Assembly: GCA_016707525.1 (NCBI GenBank)
Contig: JADJHP010000002.1
Coordinates: 256,501 to 320,500 of the forward strand
Direction: 5' to 3'
Source of the DNA: Ignavibacteriota bacterium
Lineage (GTDB): Bacteria; Bacteroidota; Ignavibacteria; UBA10030; UBA6906
Length of the DNA stretch: 64,000 bases
Shown piece after piece: positions 1-8,956 of this stretch. Each line of letters begins with the position of its first letter. The stretch's first letter is position 1. The translations under genes were made by a program, and so were the position numbers. Under the pieces are notes generated by a model. It saw only the letters and a list, made by a program, of their open reading frames with translations. It did not search any database and was not told the DNA's origin.

Positions 1-9
1 CCGGAGGCT

Positions 10-615
10 TCAGATCGTTGCAGGCGGTGCGGCGTGCAGAGCCACGCACAGTCCGCGGACCACAGCACCAAGGCGGATCGCATCGAAAATGAGCTCCGGA
101 GTGCCCCCCTCGTTGCGGACGGCGATCTCGTGGCTGTTGACGCAGGACTGGCAACCGTTGACGGCACTGACGACGAGGGAGGTGAGCTCAAAGAACATCT
201 TGCTGAGCACCGGCCGCGCCATGATCGTCATTTTGATCCCGGCCTGCATGGTCTCATACTGCTTGTTGTCGGTGAAGTGACGGAACCGGTAGAACACGTT
301 GAGCGTCGCCAGAAGGGAGGCGATCGCATAGGCTTCGGCGACCTCGGCATCTGTGGCGCCTTCATTCTTCGCCGAAGCGGAGAAGGATGCCGCAAGATCC
401 GCGGCGCGTTCGTTGGCGGCCACGGCGAGGGCGATGAGATACGCCTGCTTCTTTCCACCGAGATTGACCGATCCGATCGTGTTCTTCAGATTGATGCGAA
501 GGTCACGGATATACTTGTGGTCTCCCGCTACGAAGGCGGTCAACGCGGGGTACGATGCATCTGCCAGGCCAAGGTCGGCCAGCAGGTCTGTACGGGTCTC
601 TTCCATGGGTGCCAT
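10..615 (-). CDS. ahpD: AhpD-like alkylhydroperoxidase (carboxymuconolactone decarboxylase family)
   Basis: 201 aa, mostly helical. The redox motif CQSCVNSHE lies at about residues 155-163 (C155, C158, H162), matching the CxxC...H active site of AhpD. In Mycobacterium tuberculosis, AhpD reduces AhpC. The gene follows the AhpC gene on the same strand about 100 bp downstream, and that AhpC carries the CPC tail typical of AhpD-coupled enzymes, so an AhpC/AhpD relay is a reasonable inference. The residue before the second cysteine is Ser, whereas the mycobacterial enzyme has His there. The start could be ATG 615 or ATG 606, and neither has a clear ribosome-binding site. Confidence 0.85.
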   Translation of the reverse strand: MAPMEETRTDLLADLGLADASYPALTAFVAGDHKYIRDLRINLKNTIGSVNLGGKKQAYLIALAVAANERAADLAASFSASAKNEGATDAEVAEAYAIASLLATLNVFYRFRHFTDNKQYETMQAGIKMTIMARPVLSKMFFELTSLVVSAVNGCQSCVNSHEIAVRNEGGTPELIFDAIRLGAVVRGLCVALHAAPPATI

Positions 616-657
616 TCTGGTTCAGGACAGTTGCCGGTCGCACGGCCGGAGAACAGG

Positions 658-690
658 TCCGTCCCCGCTTTGTCTGCGGGGGGGGGACGG
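658..690 (-). terminator. GC-rich hairpin between ahpC and ahpD
   Basis: TCCGTCCCCGC (658-668) can pair with a G-run ending in GACGGA (676-690). It contains eight consecutive G (678-685). There is no T-tract, so it may be a processing or attenuation hairpin rather than a full terminator. Confidence 0.4.
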
Positions 691-711
691 ATCGGTGTTC
701 GTGCTCATGGA

Positions 712-1254
712 TCAGGGGTGAAGGACTTCTTCGCCCTTCTGCCAGTTGCAGGGGCAGAGCTCATCGGTCTGGAGCGCGTCCAGAACGCGGATCGTCTCGT
801 CCACGTTGCGTCCGACGTCCAGGTCATTGATATTGACCCAGCGGATGATCCCTTCCGGATCCACGATGAAGGTCGCGCGCAGTGCGACCTGTTCCGGGCC
901 GGTGAGGATCCCGAGGGCCGTGGTCAGGGTCTTGGCATGATCGGCGACCATCGGGAATTTCAGATCCTTCAGGTCCGCATGGCTGTTCCGCCATGCGAGA
1001 TGAACATTCCTGGTATCGGTACTGCCGCCGACGAGGACCGCATCGCGATCACGGAACTCGGAGAACTTCTCATTGAATCCCTTTATCTCGGTCGGGCAGA
1101 CGAAGGTAAAATCCTTCGGCCAGAAGAAGATGACAAGCCACTTCTTCTGCTTCTGGATCTCGGAGTAGGAAACGGATGAGAATTCCTTCCCCTTCTCGCG
1201 GGAAACGCACGCATCGAGGTTGAAGTCAGGGAACTGCTGTCCAACGGTGATCAT
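712..1254 (-). CDS. ahpC: 2-Cys peroxiredoxin, AhpC type
   Basis: 180 aa thioredoxin-fold peroxidase that reduces hydrogen peroxide and organic hydroperoxides. The peroxidatic Cys53 sits in the FVCPTE motif. The C-terminus has a CPCNW segment (C167 and C169), the three-cysteine pattern of mycobacterial AhpC that is recycled by AhpD rather than AhpF. The ahpD-like gene lies directly downstream. The ATG at 1254 is preceded by a strong promoter on the minus strand (-10 TATAAT at 1310-1305), giving a leader of roughly 45 nt. It is divergent from the efflux adaptor gene. Confidence 0.93.
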   Translation of the reverse strand: MITVGQQFPDFNLDACVSREKGKEFSSVSYSEIQKQKKWLVIFFWPKDFTFVCPTEIKGFNEKFSEFRDRDAVLVGGSTDTRNVHLAWRNSHADLKDLKFPMVADHAKTLTTALGILTGPEQVALRATFIVDPEGIIRWVNINDLDVGRNVDETIRVLDALQTDELCPCNWQKGEEVLHP

Positions 1255-1304
1255 GGATGTCTCACATTGGTGATTGGTACAGGGATGGTGGAATTGGTGT
1301 CCCG

Positions 1305-1333
1305 ATTATAGCGGATTTTCCAGCTGGAAGCAA
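1305..1333 (-). promoter_or_regulatory. Putative sigma-70 promoter of ahpC
   Basis: Read on the minus strand: TTGCTT (1333-1328), a 17-bp spacer, then a perfect TATAAT (1310-1305). Transcription would start near 1298, about 45 nt upstream of the ahpC ATG. Confidence 0.65.
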
Positions 1334-1480
1334 GCCAACCGCGGAGGGACCCCCCATATGGGTCTGTAACACAAAAACCCGCCCTGGAGTTCTACGAAAC
1401 CGCAACCGGAGGCGCTTTTTGCCCGTACAAGGAGGGGTAGTTACCGATCCCTTTTCCTGCGTTTCCCCGGAGGTTTGCAC

Positions 1481-2575
1481 ATGAAGAGATCCCGTCTGAT
1501 CATGGGTGGAGTTGTCGTCGTTGCCCTGGCAGGAGCGGCCTACCTGGTTTTCGGGCGTTCCAACAGTGAGGCCGATGGAGGCCCGGTACGGATCAAAGTC
1601 ACCCGCGACAATATCGTCGATAAGGCCCTTGCCGTCGGCACCATCGAGCCGGAGAATGAGATCTCCGTGAAATCGAAGGTGTCGGGGGTGGTCAGCCGTA
1701 TCTTCGCCGATGCGGGAGCATTCGTCAAGGCCGGGCAGCCTCTGCTGGAGGTGAAACCGGATCCGACGCCGCTGGAGCTGGCAGATGCCAAACGGCAGGT
1801 CCAGCTCCGCGAGGTGGAGATGGTGAATTTGACCAAAGAGAAGGTCCGGCAGGAATCGCTGAAGAAGAAAGAGCTTTCTTCCGACAGGGAGTACGAAGAG
1901 TTCGAGCGCAAGTTCAACGAGGCCCAGCTGCAGTTGAAGATCTCCCGCGAGCGCCTGGCGCTGTTCGAAAGCGGGAAGGTGACCATCGAAAATACCCACA
2001 TCGAGTCCATCATCAAGGCTCCCATCGATGGCTACGTCCTGAGCAAGACGGTTGAGGTCGGTGATCCCGTCACCCCCCTGACCTCCTATCAGGAAGGCAC
2101 CGTGTTGATGAAGATGGCGAACATGGAGCGGCTGGTGTTCAAGGGTTCTGTGGACGAGATCGATGTCGGCCGGTTGCGCGAGGGGATGGAGGCGGAACTG
2201 AAGATCGGTGCCCTGCCGCTGGCGAAGATCGCCGGGACACTCTCCAAGATCTCCCTCAAGGCCGAGAAGAAGGAAGCTGCCACCGTGTTCCCGATCGAGG
2301 TCACCGTTCCGCGGGGGAGCAATGCCACCCTCCGTGCGGGTTTTTCGGCGAATGCCAATATCTTCATCCAGCGCAAGGACAGCGTGCTCACGATCCCCGA
2401 GCGGTGTGTGACGTTCCGCAACGATTCAGCATTCGTCAAGATCCCGGCCGGCACGTCCGGCGAAGAAGAGCGGCAGATCACGACCGGGTTGAGCGATGCG
2501 ATCAGGATCGAAGTGTTGTCGGGCCTGGCGCTCGGCCAGGAGATCCTCGAGAAACCGGTGAAGAAGATCGAATGA
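1481..2575 (+). CDS. HlyD/MacA-family periplasmic adaptor of an efflux system
   Basis: 364 aa. An N-terminal membrane anchor (about residues 5-22) is followed by a biotinyl-lipoyl-like half, a coiled-coil hairpin (about 110-160, rich in K/E/L), the second lipoyl half with the IIKAPIDGYV motif, and a beta-barrel/membrane-proximal domain. It would join an inner-membrane ABC permease to an outer-membrane channel. The ATG at 1481 has GGAGG at 1469-1473; an in-frame TTG at 1475 is less likely. The stop overlaps the start of the next permease (ATGA), so the two are translationally coupled. No TolC-like gene is present in the window. Confidence 0.85.
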   Translation: MKRSRLIMGGVVVVALAGAAYLVFGRSNSEADGGPVRIKVTRDNIVDKALAVGTIEPENEISVKSKVSGVVSRIFADAGAFVKAGQPLLEVKPDPTPLELADAKRQVQLREVEMVNLTKEKVRQESLKKKELSSDREYEEFERKFNEAQLQLKISRERLALFESGKVTIENTHIESIIKAPIDGYVLSKTVEVGDPVTPLTSYQEGTVLMKMANMERLVFKGSVDEIDVGRLREGMEAELKIGALPLAKIAGTLSKISLKAEKKEAATVFPIEVTVPRGSNATLRAGFSANANIFIQRKDSVLTIPERCVTFRNDSAFVKIPAGTSGEEERQITTGLSDAIRIEVLSGLALGQEILEKPVKKIE

Positions 2576-3807
2576 GCGGCGTGCTCAATACGCTCCGGGA
2601 GTTCATCCGCGATCTGCGTGCACAGAAGCTCCGCACCGCGCTCACCGTGTTCGGCATCATCTGGGGCACCGTGGCGATCGTGGTCCTTCTTGCCTTTGGC
2701 ATGGGTTTCAAGAAGCAGCTCTCGATCAATATGCACGGCATCGGCGAATCCGTCGCGATCCTCTGGCCGGGCAGGACGACGAAGCCGTGGCAGGGATTTG
2801 GTGTCGACCGCCCCATCCCGTTGCGGGAAGAGGATGTGCGCCTGATCATGACGCAGGTCCCGGATGTGAAGGAGATCAGTCCGGAGTACATGCGGAACGA
2901 GACCTCCGTCCGCGTGGGTGAGAATATCATCAATCCGGCGATCTCCGGCATCATTCCCGTCTACGCCAATATCCGGAACATCATCGCGGCGCCCGGCGGG
3001 CGTTTCATCAACGACCTCGATGTCAAGGAGCGCCGGCGCGTGACCATGCTGGGCGACGAGACCGCCCGGCTGCTGTTCGGTGAGACCGACCCGATCGGCA
3101 GATTGGTGTACGTCGGCGCTGTGCCGTTCACCGTGATCGGCGTGATGCAGAAGAAGATCCAGAATTCATCGTACAACAGGCGTGATGCGGACCGGGTCTT
3201 CATCCCTTCCACGACCTTTGCCGCGGTGTTCGGGGAGTCGGGGCTGAGCAATATCGTCCTCACCACGAAGGACCCGATGCGTTCGGAAGCCACGATGGAG
3301 GACGTTCGCGCGGTGCTGGGGCGCAAGTACAAGTTCGACCCGGCGGACAAGGATGCCGTGTTCATCTGGAACACGGCGGAGATGGAGGAGTTCCTGTTCG
3401 TGTTCTTTCTCGCGTTCAACATCTTCATGGGGATCATCGGCAGCTTCACGCTCGCGGTCGGCGGATTGGGTGTTGCCAACATCATGTATATCGTGGTCCA
3501 GGAACGGACCAGGGAGATCGGGATCAAACGGGCGGTGGGGGCGAGGAAGCGGGACATCATCATGCAGTTCTTCATGGAAACGATGTTCATCATCCTGCTG
3601 GGCTCCTCGGTCGGGTTCGTGATCGCCTACGGCATTACCCAGGCGCTCCAGCAGATCCCGATCCGTGAGTTCGTTGGGGCTCCCGAGATCTCCATCGAGG
3701 TGGCGCTCGTCACTGCGGCGGTCCTTGCGGTCGTCGGCCTTCTGGCCGGGCTCATGCCCGCACGCCGCGCCGCCAATCTCACGATCGTCGACTGTCTGCG
3801 CACCTGA
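2572..3807 (+). CDS. MacB/FtsX-family ABC transporter permease (first of two)
   Basis: 411 aa. One N-terminal transmembrane helix (about residues 22-45), a large extracytoplasmic MacB_PCD domain, then three C-terminal FtsX helices. It carries the VVQERTREIGIKRAVGA loop characteristic of MacB/LolCE permeases. The ATG at 2572 overlaps the adaptor stop. A longer reading frame from 2404 runs inside the adaptor gene and is not the start. The protein lacks the N-terminal ATPase fused in MacB, so an LolD-type ATPase must come from elsewhere. The substrate is unknown: macrolide, peptide or lipoprotein export are all possible. Confidence 0.85.
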   Translation: MSGVLNTLREFIRDLRAQKLRTALTVFGIIWGTVAIVVLLAFGMGFKKQLSINMHGIGESVAILWPGRTTKPWQGFGVDRPIPLREEDVRLIMTQVPDVKEISPEYMRNETSVRVGENIINPAISGIIPVYANIRNIIAAPGGRFINDLDVKERRRVTMLGDETARLLFGETDPIGRLVYVGAVPFTVIGVMQKKIQNSSYNRRDADRVFIPSTTFAAVFGESGLSNIVLTTKDPMRSEATMEDVRAVLGRKYKFDPADKDAVFIWNTAEMEEFLFVFFLAFNIFMGIIGSFTLAVGGLGVANIMYIVVQERTREIGIKRAVGARKRDIIMQFFMETMFIILLGSSVGFVIAYGITQALQQIPIREFVGAPEISIEVALVTAAVLAVVGLLAGLMPARRAANLTIVDCLRT

Positions 3808-3822
3808 GAGGACCGGAACATC

Positions 3823-5064
3823 ATGTGGCGTGAATTGTTCAACGATTTTCTCCAGGACCTGAACTCGCAGCGGACGCGGGCATTCCTGACCATCATGGCG
3901 ATGACGTGGGGGACGATCGCCGTGGTCCTGCTCCTCTCGTTCGGTGAGGGCCTCGGCACGCAGATGCTGAATGGTCTGATGAACGCCGGGAACCAGATCA
4001 TGATCCTCTACGGCGGTGAGACCGGTATGGCGTATGACGGGGTCCCGAAGGGGAGGCGCATCCGGCTCAGCGAAGAGGATGCACCGTTGCTGCTCGCGGC
4101 CATTCCCTCGATCGCCGAGGTCACCGCGCAGTACCGGGCCGGCGTCCGCCTCGCTGTCGGGAAGAACTCCACGAACACGGAATGTGAGGGGGTCGACCCT
4201 GCGTTTGAAGAAATGCGCCGGATGTATCCGGCGGCCGGCGGGCGATTCCTGAACGACAGGGATGTGGCCGGCCAGCGGCGTGTTCTCGTCCTGGGCGATG
4301 AGATCGCCAGAGACCTCTTTGGCACCCAGGACCCGGTCGGACAGACCGTGATGCTGGAGCGGGTGCCGTTCACGGTGATCGGCATCATCCAGAACAAGAT
4401 CCAGACGAGTATGAACAACGGTCCGGACAGCCGTCGGGCCATCATGCCGAACTCGACCATGCGCACCATGTTCGGGTGGCAGTATGTGAATTCTCTCGTG
4501 GTGCGGCCCGGCGACCCGGCACGCCAGGAGGAAGTGAAGAAGGAGATCTTCCGGGTGCTGGCGCGGAAATATCATTTCCACCCTGATGATGAACGAACCC
4601 TGTTCATCTGGGATTTCATTGAAGGCGAAAAGATGAGCCGGAAGATCGGCACGGGCGTGGCGATGTTCCTCTTTGGCGTCGGGTTCCTTACCCTGCTCAT
4701 CGCCGGCGTCGGCGTCGCCAACGTGATGTACGTGGTGGTGAAGGAGCGGACGCGCGAGATCGGCATCCGGCTGGCCGTCGGCGCCCGGCGCCGTCACATC
4801 CATGCGCAGTTCATCTTTGAAGCCCTCCTTCTTGCCGTGATCGGCGGGGCCCTCGGCATGTTCATATCCTGGGGTGTCATCGCCATCGTACAGCTCCTCC
4901 CTTCGGATGATGGGGCGATGCGATTCCTGGGCAAACCGATCCTCTCCGTGGGAACGATGCTGTTGACGGGTGGGGTCCTCATGGTCATCGGATTGCTGGC
5001 AGGTTACTTCCCGGCGCGCCGGGCAGCTGCCGTGGATCCGGTAGAGAGCCTCCGTTACGAATAG
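3823..5064 (+). CDS. MacB/FtsX-family ABC transporter permease (second of two)
   Basis: 413 aa. Same architecture as the preceding permease: N-terminal helix (about 20-42), periplasmic MacB_PCD domain, three C-terminal helices, and the loop VVKERTREIGIRLAVGA. The two are clearly paralogous and separated by 15 bp, so they could form a heterodimer as LolC/LolE do. Again no ATP-binding domain is fused, and none is encoded nearby. It is the last gene of the adaptor-permease operon; the following 290 bp hold repeats and no gene. Confidence 0.85.
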   Translation: MWRELFNDFLQDLNSQRTRAFLTIMAMTWGTIAVVLLLSFGEGLGTQMLNGLMNAGNQIMILYGGETGMAYDGVPKGRRIRLSEEDAPLLLAAIPSIAEVTAQYRAGVRLAVGKNSTNTECEGVDPAFEEMRRMYPAAGGRFLNDRDVAGQRRVLVLGDEIARDLFGTQDPVGQTVMLERVPFTVIGIIQNKIQTSMNNGPDSRRAIMPNSTMRTMFGWQYVNSLVVRPGDPARQEEVKKEIFRVLARKYHFHPDDERTLFIWDFIEGEKMSRKIGTGVAMFLFGVGFLTLLIAGVGVANVMYVVVKERTREIGIRLAVGARRRHIHAQFIFEALLLAVIGGALGMFISWGVIAIVQLLPSDDGAMRFLGKPILSVGTMLLTGGVLMVIGLLAGYFPARRAAAVDPVESLRYE

Positions 5065-5080
5065 CGGCGTTTCCGCATGG

Positions 5081-5104
5081 AGGGGCGGTGCATGCACCGC
5101 CCCT
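5081..5104. repeat. 24-bp perfect palindrome (REP-like)
   Basis: Positions 5081-5104 form a perfect inverted repeat, AGGGGCGGTGCA followed by its reverse complement, centred on TGCATGCA. There is no T-tract. A related GC-rich palindrome with a CATGC core lies at 14153-14170. This suggests a dispersed REP-type element that may also act as a terminator for the permease operon. Confidence 0.6.
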
Positions 5105-5131
5105 ACAATCGATATGGCCGCCATCACGACG

Positions 5132-5198
5132 CATTCCGCCACCGGTCCGGCGCTGGTCACCCCACATTCGCCACCGGTCCGGCAGTGGTCACCCCGCA
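5132..5198. repeat. Two-copy tandem repeat, 32-bp period
   Basis: The segment starting CCACCGGTCCGGC at 5139 recurs at 5171 with only a few differences; each copy ends in TGGTCACCCC. It lies in the 293-bp gene-free spacer between the permease operon and the thioredoxin gene. The function is unknown. Confidence 0.65.
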
Positions 5199-5357
5199 CT
5201 CCGCTTCCCGACCGGGTTGCATCATGTCCCCTCCCTTCGTACATTTCATGATGTGCTCTGATCAGGGCCGGTGCGTCCGGAATGCCGGGCCTTGTGGGTT
5301 GATGGCGCACGAAAGGGACGAGTCGAATACAGTGGATGGTCAATGAGGAGAGATGCG

Positions 5358-5879
5358 ATGAAGCAGGGGCTTGCGTTGGTGGTGCTTGCGTTGTGCGTGG
5401 TGGTGTGGACCGGCTCCCTCCGGGCACAGGGGTCCGGCAAGGGTGTGAAGGCCGCGGCGGTGGAGAAGTTCGACCCCGCGCGGGATCCCGAGGCCGACGT
5501 GAAGGTCGCGATGGGTGAAGCGAAGCGTACCGGGAAACGGATCCTCCTGGACGTCGGCGGCGAGTGGTGCATCTGGTGCCACAGGCTCGACACGCTGTTC
5601 ATGAAGAACCCCGATCTGGCGGACCAGTTGCACCAGGGCTTCGTGGTCGTCAAAGTGCACTATAGCCCCCAGCAGAAGAACGAGCGATTCCTCTCGGGGT
5701 TCCCGAAGATCTCCGGCTACCCCCACCTGTTCGTCCTGGACGAGAACGGCATGCTCCTGCACTCGCAGAACACCGGCGAACTCGAGTCGGGCAAGGGCTA
5801 TGATACGGGTAAGGTTGTGGCGTTCATGGATTCCTGGGGAAAACCATACGTGAAAAAACTGGGCAAGGAACGCCGGTAG
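5358..5879 (+). CDS. Exported thioredoxin-fold protein
   Basis: 173 aa. Signal peptide at about residues 1-24 (hydrophobic core then LRAQG). The thioredoxin-like domain has the motif CIWC (C71, C74) in the context GGEWCIWCHR, the pattern of thioredoxin_7/DsbD-gamma-like proteins that reduce or scan periplasmic disulfides. The ATG at 5358 has GAGGAG at 5345-5350; frames extending upstream to 5271 have no such site and would bury the signal peptide. It is followed 72 bp later by a TlpA-type thioredoxin, suggesting a small envelope redox pair. Confidence 0.8.
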   Translation: MKQGLALVVLALCVVVWTGSLRAQGSGKGVKAAAVEKFDPARDPEADVKVAMGEAKRTGKRILLDVGGEWCIWCHRLDTLFMKNPDLADQLHQGFVVVKVHYSPQQKNERFLSGFPKISGYPHLFVLDENGMLLHSQNTGELESGKGYDTGKVVAFMDSWGKPYVKKLGKERR

Positions 5880-5951
5880 TCGTATCAGTGTTCATACGGT
5901 ACAGGTCGCACGGGTCGTCCATTCAACAGTCATTATCCTGATGAGGTGTCC

Positions 5952-6431
5952 ATGAAACTGTTCCATATCCTTGCTTCCGCAGTCCTGCTCCTGGGCTTCA
6001 CCGCCGGCATTGCTCTCGCCGCCGATCCCGCGCCGAACTTCACACTGAAGACGGCCGACGGGAAGACCGTTGAGCTGAAGCAGCTCCAGGGAAAGGTCGT
6101 GATCGTGAATTTCTGGGCGACGTGGTGCGGTCCGTGCCGCCGTGAGATCCCGGGCATGATGAAGGTCTATGACAAGTACAAGGCGAAGGGTGTTGAGATC
6201 GTCGGCATTTCCCTCGACCGCGGGGGGTGGGACGATGTGAAGCCGTGGCTGGCGAAGAACCCGATCAACTATCCCATCGTGATCGGTGACGGTGCGCTCG
6301 CGGATCTGTACGGCGGGATCGAAGGGATCCCGACGACGTTCGTCGTGGACCGGAAGGGGAACATCCTGAGCAAGCACGTCGGGTCGGTGACGGAGCAGGA
6401 GTTCGAGAAGTTGGTGAAGGGCGCGTTGTGA
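5952..6431 (+). CDS. TlpA/ResA-type periplasmic thioredoxin
   Basis: 159 aa. Signal peptide MKLFHILAS... with cleavage near ALA-AD (about 23-24). The redoxin domain has the classical WCGPC active site (C59, C62) and the conserved GIPTTFVVDRKG cis-proline segment. Proteins of this family keep cysteines of cytochrome c or other exported substrates reduced. The ATG at 5952 is preceded by GAGGTG at 5944-5949. The gene ends just before a strong bidirectional terminator shared with nrdJ. Confidence 0.88.
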   Translation: MKLFHILASAVLLLGFTAGIALAADPAPNFTLKTADGKTVELKQLQGKVVIVNFWATWCGPCRREIPGMMKVYDKYKAKGVEIVGISLDRGGWDDVKPWLAKNPINYPIVIGDGALADLYGGIEGIPTTFVVDRKGNILSKHVGSVTEQEFEKLVKGAL

Positions 6432-6489
6432 TGCAAGGGAGAAGGACGTAGGGAGCAGGAGAAGGGAACGGGGGCAGGGCCTGCATAGG

Positions 6490-6528
6490 GAAAAGGGCAA
6501 GAGAGATTCCGCTTCTCTTGCCCTTTTC
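6490..6528. terminator. Bidirectional rho-independent terminator (tlpA / nrdJ)
   Basis: A perfect 15-bp stem: GAAAAGGGCAAGAGA (6490-6504) with its complement at 6514-6528, and a 9-nt loop. It has T-rich 3' ends on both strands. It sits between the convergent tlpA-like and nrdJ genes and would serve both. Confidence 0.85.
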
Positions 6529-6577
6529 GTATTTCACGGCACTGCTTCTTTCTTCGCTCTTCTCTCGTACAGCCCCT

Positions 6578-8956
6578 TCAGCACTTCGACCATCCGCACT
6601 GGTAGCACACCACGCACCCGCTCACATGTTCCACCGTGCTGCCGCATTCGGGGCAGGTGGAGCGTGTGACGGTCGTGTTCGCGTGGACCGGTGCATGCAC
6701 ATGTGCCGGTGACGGCGGGGTGGCCTGCACGGATGAAGGTTGCACGATGCGTCCCGCCACGATCGCATCACGTTCCTCGAGATAGCGCTCCAGCACCTTG
6801 CCGATGGCATCGGGCGTCGACATGATCATGCCGCCCTGGCCGTCCCACACCGGCGACGGTCCGGAGATGCCTTTGAGCTGCTTCACGACCTCACGTGCTT
6901 CGATGCCTGAACGGAGGGCGAGCGAGATCAGGCGCGAAATCGCTTCGCTCTGTGCTGCCGCATTCCCGCCCGCCTTGCCGATGGTCGTGAACACTTCGCA
7001 CATCCCGTTCTCATCCTCGTTCACCGTCACGTAGAGGTAGCCTTCGCCGGTCTTCACCCGTTCCGTGACGCCGTGGGTGCGGTTCGGGCGCTGGCGGGGT
7101 CCCTTCACCACGGGATGGGGTGCCGCGGCCCGTGCCGCTTCCTGCGCGGCCTGCTTCTTCACATACTCTTCGGTCTGCAGGATGCCTTCGCGGCTTCCTT
7201 CGCGGTACACCGTGATGCCCTTCAACCCTGCCTTGTATGCCGTCATGTAGATATCCCCGACGGTCTCCACGGAGACATCTTCGGCGAGGTTCACGGTCGA
7301 GGAGATGCTGCTGTCCACATAGCGCTGGATCACGCCCTGCATCTTCACCCGGAAATACGGGTCGATGTCGTGGGCGGTCACGACGAAATCGGGCAGGCTC
7401 ACATCATCGCCGAAGAGCTTCTTCACCAGCGGATGATAGACCTTATATTCGGTGAAGGTCTCGCCGTCGTGATTCTTCACGCGGCGGCGGTAGCTCGTGC
7501 AGAACACCGGCTCGATACCGGAACTGGTCTGCGCCACGATGGAGCCGGTCCCGACGGGCGGGACGGTCAGCACGGTGCTGTTCCGGATGCCGTACTTCTT
7601 GATATCGGCCTGGATGTCGGCCGGGAGGCCCTGGATGAACTTGCTGCGTGAGAACCCTTCCCACTGGAAGAGCGGGAAGGCGCCCTTTTCCCGGGCCAGG
7701 GCGATGGAGGTGCGATACGCCTCGTCGCGGATGACACGCATGATACGGTCCGTTTCATCCAGGGCCGCCTGCGAATCGTAGCGGATCTTCATCAGAATGA
7801 GCGCATCGGCGAGGCCGGTGATACCGAGCCCGATACGGCGGTCGGACGCCACGGCTTTCTTGATCTTGTCCAGCGCGTGGTTGTCCATGTTGTATTCGAT
7901 GATGTCGTCCATGAAGCGCGTTGCCACGCGGGCCACCTCGGCGAGGCGCTCATAGTCGAACTGTCCTGAAGCATCCACGAACTTGCTGAGGTTGATGTTC
8001 CCCAGATTGCATGCCGTGTAGGCGGCGAGAGGCTGCTCGCCGCACGGGTTGGTACTGACCAGCGGGTTCGCGTACTCCACATTGTGATGATCCCGCATCG
8101 TATCCCAGAAGATGATGCCGGGTTCCGCCGAGGCATGGGCGTTCTTCACGATCTTGAACCAGAGCTCGCGCGCGTTGATCGTGCGGTAGACCTTGCCGTT
8201 CCAGCGCAGCTCGAAGGGGCGGTCGTTGCTGACGGCGTCCATGAATTCATGGGTGATGAGGACGCTGATGTTCGCATACTGGACGCGTGTGCGCCGTGCG
8301 TCGTTCTTGATCGTGATGAAGTGCTCGATATCGGGATGGTCGACACGCATCGTGAGCATGAGGGCGCCGCGGCGGCCTGCCTGCGACACCGTGTTCGTGC
8401 TTTCGCTGAACAGGTTCATGAACGCGGTCGCGCCGGGAGAATGATCGATCGTTGCGTTCACCTGGGCCCCCTCGGGCCGCAGCATGGAGAGGTCCACACC
8501 CACACCACCACCGGTCCTGTAGACCATGGCGGATTCACTCAGGGCGCGATAGATACCTTCGAGGCTGTCCTCTTCGATCGGGATCACATAGCAGTTCGAC
8601 AGGGTGGGGCGGCGGCGTGCATCTTCGCGTCCGGCACCATGCATCACGCGTCCGCCCGGCACGAACGTGAAGTCGAACAGGATCTCGAGGAACCGTTTGT
8701 GCCATTCATCTTTGTTCGTCTGTTCGACCGATGCAACGGCGCGTGCGATGCGGTCCCACAGATGCATCGGCCCCTGCTCGGAGGGTGCAAGGTACTTCGA
8801 CCGGAGGACATCCGCTGCCAGCTCGTTCTCGCCGTAATAGTCGCGGCAATCAAGGGCGAGGTCCATGACGGATTCGTTCATCGGAAATGCGGGGGGGATC
8901 GGAGAAGCATAGCGGGTTGTCTGGGCGGAACCGGTCATCGTTTCCTTGCGTGCCAT
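6578..8956 (-). CDS. nrdJ: Adenosylcobalamin-dependent (class II) ribonucleotide reductase
   Basis: 792 aa. It makes deoxyribonucleotides from ribonucleotides using adenosylcobalamin and needs no oxygen. Visible marks are SNCYVIP and TGGGVGVDLSMLRPEGA in the N-terminal half, NPCGEQPL at the active-site barrel, and a C-terminal TSCPD-like domain (GYLYVTVNEDENG...). The end is zinc-ribbon-like, CPECGS...CVVCYQCGWSKC, with the last cysteines presumably shuttling electrons. The ATG at 8956 has AGGGAG at 8970-8965; an in-frame upstream Met (8995) lacks one. A promoter at 9241-9213 implies an unusually long leader of about 250 nt. Confidence 0.95.
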   Translation of the reverse strand: MARKETMTGSAQTTRYASPIPPAFPMNESVMDLALDCRDYYGENELAADVLRSKYLAPSEQGPMHLWDRIARAVASVEQTNKDEWHKRFLEILFDFTFVPGGRVMHGAGREDARRRPTLSNCYVIPIEEDSLEGIYRALSESAMVYRTGGGVGVDLSMLRPEGAQVNATIDHSPGATAFMNLFSESTNTVSQAGRRGALMLTMRVDHPDIEHFITIKNDARRTRVQYANISVLITHEFMDAVSNDRPFELRWNGKVYRTINARELWFKIVKNAHASAEPGIIFWDTMRDHHNVEYANPLVSTNPCGEQPLAAYTACNLGNINLSKFVDASGQFDYERLAEVARVATRFMDDIIEYNMDNHALDKIKKAVASDRRIGLGITGLADALILMKIRYDSQAALDETDRIMRVIRDEAYRTSIALAREKGAFPLFQWEGFSRSKFIQGLPADIQADIKKYGIRNSTVLTVPPVGTGSIVAQTSSGIEPVFCTSYRRRVKNHDGETFTEYKVYHPLVKKLFGDDVSLPDFVVTAHDIDPYFRVKMQGVIQRYVDSSISSTVNLAEDVSVETVGDIYMTAYKAGLKGITVYREGSREGILQTEEYVKKQAAQEAARAAAPHPVVKGPRQRPNRTHGVTERVKTGEGYLYVTVNEDENGMCEVFTTIGKAGGNAAAQSEAISRLISLALRSGIEAREVVKQLKGISGPSPVWDGQGGMIMSTPDAIGKVLERYLEERDAIVAGRIVQPSSVQATPPSPAHVHAPVHANTTVTRSTCPECGSTVEHVSGCVVCYQCGWSKC

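Noticed and set aside
3166..5427. A 753-aa minus-strand open frame opposite the two permeases, rich in His, Arg, Asp and Pro
   Set aside because: It is the mirror of two clear plus-strand genes in GC-rich DNA; no family motifs and an implausible composition.
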